Under the pieces are notes generated by a model, which ran no database searches, was not told the origin of the DNA, and was given only the letters and a program-made list of their open reading frames with translations. A DNA stretch of 64,000 nt, from NCBI GenBank assembly GCA_027405735.1, contig JAPEHQ010000007.1, forward strand, positions 186,001 to 250,000, in the 5' to 3' direction. Made by a program: the position numbers and the translations under genes. This DNA comes from Mucor racemosus (lineage: Eukaryota; Mucoromycota; Mucoromycetes; Mucorales; Mucoraceae). Positions 60,635 through 64,000 of the stretch are shown one piece after another; the first letter of the stretch is position 1, and the number at the start of each line of letters is the position of its first letter.

Positions 60635-60775
60635 GATCCATGGGTCATTGTACGTTCAGCCAGTTCGAGCAACAAGTTGGTTACCTGCTACCTATACCGA
60701 CTACGATCAGCAAGCTTATCAGTACTTCTCAACAAATATAAATTCAAATGACCTCCCGTTGCAATGGCAGGTACT
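60635..60775 (+). repeat. Conserved 130-base core shared by two repeat families
   Basis: Similar (about 70-75% by eye) to 35,843-35,975 and its inverted twin at 48,240-48,372, and to 19,795-19,935. Shared phrases: 'tccatgggtcattgt', 'ggctacctgcta', 'aatata.attcaaatga.ct.cc.ttgcaatgg'. The translated frames also match (NINSNDLPLQW versus NIDSNELPLQW). Its nature is unknown. Confidence 0.5.
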
Positions 60776-60813
60776 TCTAGCGCTGTTCCGCAGAATTGCA
60801 AAAGGTTTAGCTT

Positions 60814-61345
60814 TATCGTATATTTTCAGGTTTGATGAGTAATACTTCAAAAAGAATACAATTAAAAGAGAATGAGTAATGAATCAGTTTTTTAACTGTA
60901 TAATAAAAACAAGATCTCGTTTATTTAGATATAAAATTATGGTCTTTTATATTGATTTGTCATTGAGATCCTGAGGTGTAATTTAACGCACTATTGAACC
61001 AGTAGATCTGTTTGATAGTAATCTATGGATTGAAATGGATTAATCATAATATAACCGTTCTTACAGAGCTTGTGAGTTGCCTTATTTCAATGCTGCGCTA
61101 AAAGTGCTTGGATGTTGATTTGATAGCTACTTGATTGATTAACCGCTGGGATGAAGTAATATGGTATCATAATTGAGGTCCAAGTGTTTTTGGTAATTAC
61201 TGGATTACACTTCAGGTACGTTAGGAGCTTCTTATATCCGATATCAAGAATTTGCACTTCTATACATCATGTCGTAGTCAATAGATTGTAAGATGTATTG
61301 ATATTGTAGAAGGTGATAACATATGATGTTTGGTGGCATACAACA
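60814..61345 (-). mobile_element. Old solo LTR, family L8, inverted-unit copy
   Basis: The twin of 19,228-19,762 at the same unit position, 532 bases. The first base pair has mutated from TG to TA. It was present before the unit was duplicated. Confidence 0.75.
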
Positions 61346-62052
61346 TAGTATATTATTCATATTTTTGCCAATAATGGCCACTTTTCCAAAAAAAAAAGCC
61401 AAATAATCTCCGGAAGCGGCCATCTAATGATATTTCCAAGCTTTAAATTTCTAAAAAAAAATACCGGACAGCCCGGACACGGTTGTTTAAATATCTCAAG
61501 CAGCTATAAGAGGCAGGTATCGAAATTTTATATAAAAATTAAGGTTCGACTGTATTGCTATTAATTATTCAAAGGCTTATTTTAAGTAAAGCATAAATAC
61601 AATCTACAACATTATTAGCCTAATAACGGATTTAACTTGGAAAGTATAAGATGATACAACCAGATTCAAAAAAAGACCATAAAATCACAACAAGTTTAAA
61701 GGATTTATATATAAAAGCATTACGGCCAGTCTGTGCTACACAAGATAATTTTGTTGTGCCAAGGTGGGCTGCACACTATTTCCTGAGCTGTTGTGCCCAC
61801 TGAATAATGGCTAAAAAGGTAACAAGATGCACATGGGCACAACAACAGAAACTGCGCACGAGCACAACGCTAAGCCTGTATTTCCAGAATTATAGATTCT
61901 GTCTGTGTGCATGACGTTGATCCCATGTGTACATAACGGCAGAATTGCTCATAAGCATATCATTATCAATATTTGTGCATAATAATAAAATCTGACCGTG
62001 AGCATAATGAGCTGATCGTATGGGCACAAATTGGTTTGTTCATTGAGGATTG

Positions 62053-62518
62053 TGTGGAATATGTACACATTTATCCACTATATTGATCTCCATTTCATCT
62101 GATTCTCAATTAAAGTACAGCTGACATAAATAGACATTTCACTACTAAATGATATATGCTAATTCATACTAATATAAATTTTCTACCAAGCTTCTATCCT
62201 AGCAACTTATAGTTAAAGACCAATCAACATACATACTGTGGATTTAATCACACCATTATGATCAAGGACCCATGAATTCTATGAATACACCGATTGGTTA
62301 CTATCAAGATTTATGTCTGACAAAGAATATTATTGGCTATGTATAGACCTAGGAATGCTTACCTAATCTCTCCGATGAAAGCTATATAAAGAGGACATTT
62401 ATATATTACAAAAGTCCTCAAGTAGAATTTAACTTGATAATAAAACCCTAATGTTATCTAGTCGAATTCCTATTGTTTTTTTATACTTTTTTCCGTGAAT
62501 AGCTTTGTCTGTTCCACA
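62053..62518 (+). mobile_element. Solo LTR, family L1, TSD about CATTG
   Basis: 466 bases, TGTGGAATATG...GTTCCACA, flanked by GATTG (62,048-62,052) and CATTG (62,519-62,523). The left array has the empty site (about 18,083-18,092). The plus strand has TATAAAGAGG and AATAAAACCC. It is a different insertion from the L1 LTR at 18,114. Confidence 0.9.
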
Positions 62519-62953
62519 CATTGTGCTAATCTCAAAATTCCATTGCATATTTTACTGGAATAATGGGTTTTTAAATTACATTTGCTTTTACTGCATTACA
62601 GTAATATAGATTATAAACAATACAATTCAATGCGTTGTTGATGTAGAGCAATACATGCAAGGGCCAATATATTTACGATTATCATCATTTGTAAATATGT
62701 TTATAGCTATAATGTTTACAGCAACAATGATTTTTGCTCGAGCATAAACTTAAATACCATTTACTGCTTAAATTTATATGCAAGCCAAATCTAAGATGAT
62801 TATATATGTTACTTTATCACACATAAAATTTAAACAAATTAACCTTCTTTAAACTTACTATTTTAGTTTGCGATTGTCAGCTGTAAAAATATTTGTTTTC
62901 AAGTATATCTACGATCAAAACTATGGTTATTAGACAAGACAGTAAATTAATTA

Positions 62954-63181
62954 TGTAGGTTTTTGCCTATTATTTATGTTAAATCTCATTTCAATCCCAT
63001 ATTGAACCTGACATCCAAATGGAATTGAAATGGTATAAATACTTTTAGAATCCAGGACCTGATGGCTCCTGGCTTCCTTTTTTAACTTAATAATAAAGAC
63101 CCTACGTTCTCCGTGATATAATCGCTTGTAGTCTTTATTTTATTTGTATTGGAAATAATCGTTATCTACATATAACTCTCA
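62954..63181 (+). mobile_element. Solo LTR, family L3-like, TSD AATTA
   Basis: 228 bases, TGTAGGTTTTTG...AACTCTCA, flanked by AATTA at 62,949-62,953 and 63,182-63,186. The empty site is at about 17,658-17,672. The plus strand has TATAAATAC, AATAAAGACC and the CCTACGTTCTCC block. Confidence 0.88.
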
Positions 63182-63382
63182 AATTATTCTTTTTTTTGTT
63201 TCTATATCATTTGAAATTTTATCACTATTCTGGAACATTTCGTGGGTTTGTAGCCAGTTCTAGCTTTTTATTCAATAGATATACGTAAATATCATTGCCT
63301 TCAATTTGATTTGGTAATCAAGAAATATGTCCAACAATACAGTAGTAAATAATGATGTTTGATCTTAGAATGCGGTTACTAA

Positions 63383-63609
63383 ATGATAATATCAGTCTCT
63401 AATATACCGACTGCTATCTATATTAAGAATATTACTGTATTCCCTTGTGTTAGCATGCGTATTCAGATAAAAGAAAAAAATACCAGCTTCATAGTCTGGT
63501 ATGCTTTATCAAACGGTGAATATATCCTTGACATATTAAAACAAAAAGAGAGAAACAACGCACGTAGAAAAAGGATTTTCAAGGCTTTACATTATTTAGC
63601 GCAATTAAA
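63383..63609 (+). pseudogene. Open part of the 4.6 kb unit ORF, cut by an LTR
   Basis: Open from 63,383 (MIISVSNIPTAIYIKN, then WYALSNGEYILDIL, RRKRIFKALHYLAQL) until the LTR start at 63,610, which replaces the C-terminus seen at 17,056-17,290. I do not recognise the family. No upstream exon is evident. Confidence 0.45.
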
Positions 63610-64000
63610 ATGTTGTAAATGTATGTAATAAAGAAAGATAAGTACGTGAGAATTGGTCAATCTTTATTAAATATCAAAAAACGAGATGGGGAAATCAAAT
63701 GAAGGGTGAATGTCTACTGCTATTTATATTTGATTTAAGGATTGCTTACAAACCTGTCTATAACAGTGTTCTCATACTAAAATTTAGTGTCAATCCTCAC
63801 TTATGCTAATGTAATTATATTCAGATATAGATGATCAGTCTAAAGTCTTTAGTTGCTCTTGGCAACACTAATTATTAATATTCTTTACTTTCTATCTTTT
63901 ATTGTAAGTCTAGATTATCAGAACTTAGCTTATGTGATTATCAGGGTAATCATTTACAGTGTTTATATGACACATACTGTATGCTAAATATGTTAAGGCA
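63610..64000 (-). mobile_element. LTR, probably minus strand, runs to or past the window end
   Basis: Begins TGTTGTAAATG exactly where the unit ORF is broken. The minus strand shows AAATATAAATAGC (about 63,722-63,734) and TTTAATAAAGATTG signals in the right order. The far end is not found in the window. Confidence 0.6.

Larger units (their letters stand above)
57921..63609 (-). repeat. Inverted copy of the 4.6 kb unit, just over one period
   Basis: Runs as the reverse of the left array. The same point of the unit ('gtagaaaa.ggattttcaaggcttta') occurs at 57,932 and again at 63,563, 5,631 bases apart. Two LTRs with target repeats (471 and 233) and a captured fragment (about 320) leave about 4,607 bases, the same period as the left array. 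Identity with the left array is roughly 93-95% by eye. Both edges are cut by LTRs. Confidence 0.8.

Overview
This is an AT-rich nuclear fungal contig, most likely from a member of the Mucorales or a close relative in Mucoromycota. The genes are compact and split by many 45-75 base GT...AG introns. The gene set (LIS1/PAC1, Vps74/GOLPH3, ERG2, PMT, Dis3, DPH2, a fungal homeodomain factor) and the transposons (a chromodomain Ty3 retroelement, piggyBac, many solo LTRs) fit that placement. The species cannot be fixed from the sequence alone.

Layout. 1-11,833 is a gene block: a C2-domain protein (cut by the window edge), LIS1/PAC1, carnosine N-methyltransferase, a small single-pass membrane protein, 3-hydroxyisobutyryl-CoA hydrolase and an uncharacterised acidic protein. 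11,834-26,760 is a gene desert made of nested repeats. It holds a diverged retroelement leader copy (12.4-13.6 kb) and about one and a half head-to-tail copies of a 4.6 kb unit (15.5-24.1 kb). The unit carries broken pieces of a dynein intermediate chain gene and has been hit by at least five LTR insertions and a MITE. An apparently intact piggyBac transposon (24,146-26,690) sits near its end. 27,128-35,095 is a second gene block: Dis3/Rrp44, a homeobox regulator and DPH2. 35,808-48,413 is a retrotransposon island: two 2.1 kb, nearly identical inverted arms, each with a promoter and the start of a gag gene, face each other across a decayed Ty3 pol. The left arm was later split by a 5,990 base chromovirus with identical LTRs and a CAGAA target duplication. 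49,218-56,148 is a third gene block: Vps74/GOLPH3, a divergent protein O-mannosyltransferase-like protein and ERG2. 57,687-64,000 is again repeat: one inverted copy of the 4.6 kb unit with its own LTR insertions and a captured piece of an MFS transporter gene.

How the genes relate. The host genes are ordinary housekeeping functions with no sign of an operon or cluster, although PMT and Vps74 both act in secretory-pathway glycosylation. The notable biology lies in the repeats: a potential hairpin-RNA locus in the island, a tandem unit that has trapped host gene fragments, and a relative time series of insertions readable from target-site duplications and empty sites in the paired copies. All splice junctions were inferred by eye from GT/AG sites, reading frame and family similarity; no transcript or database search was available.
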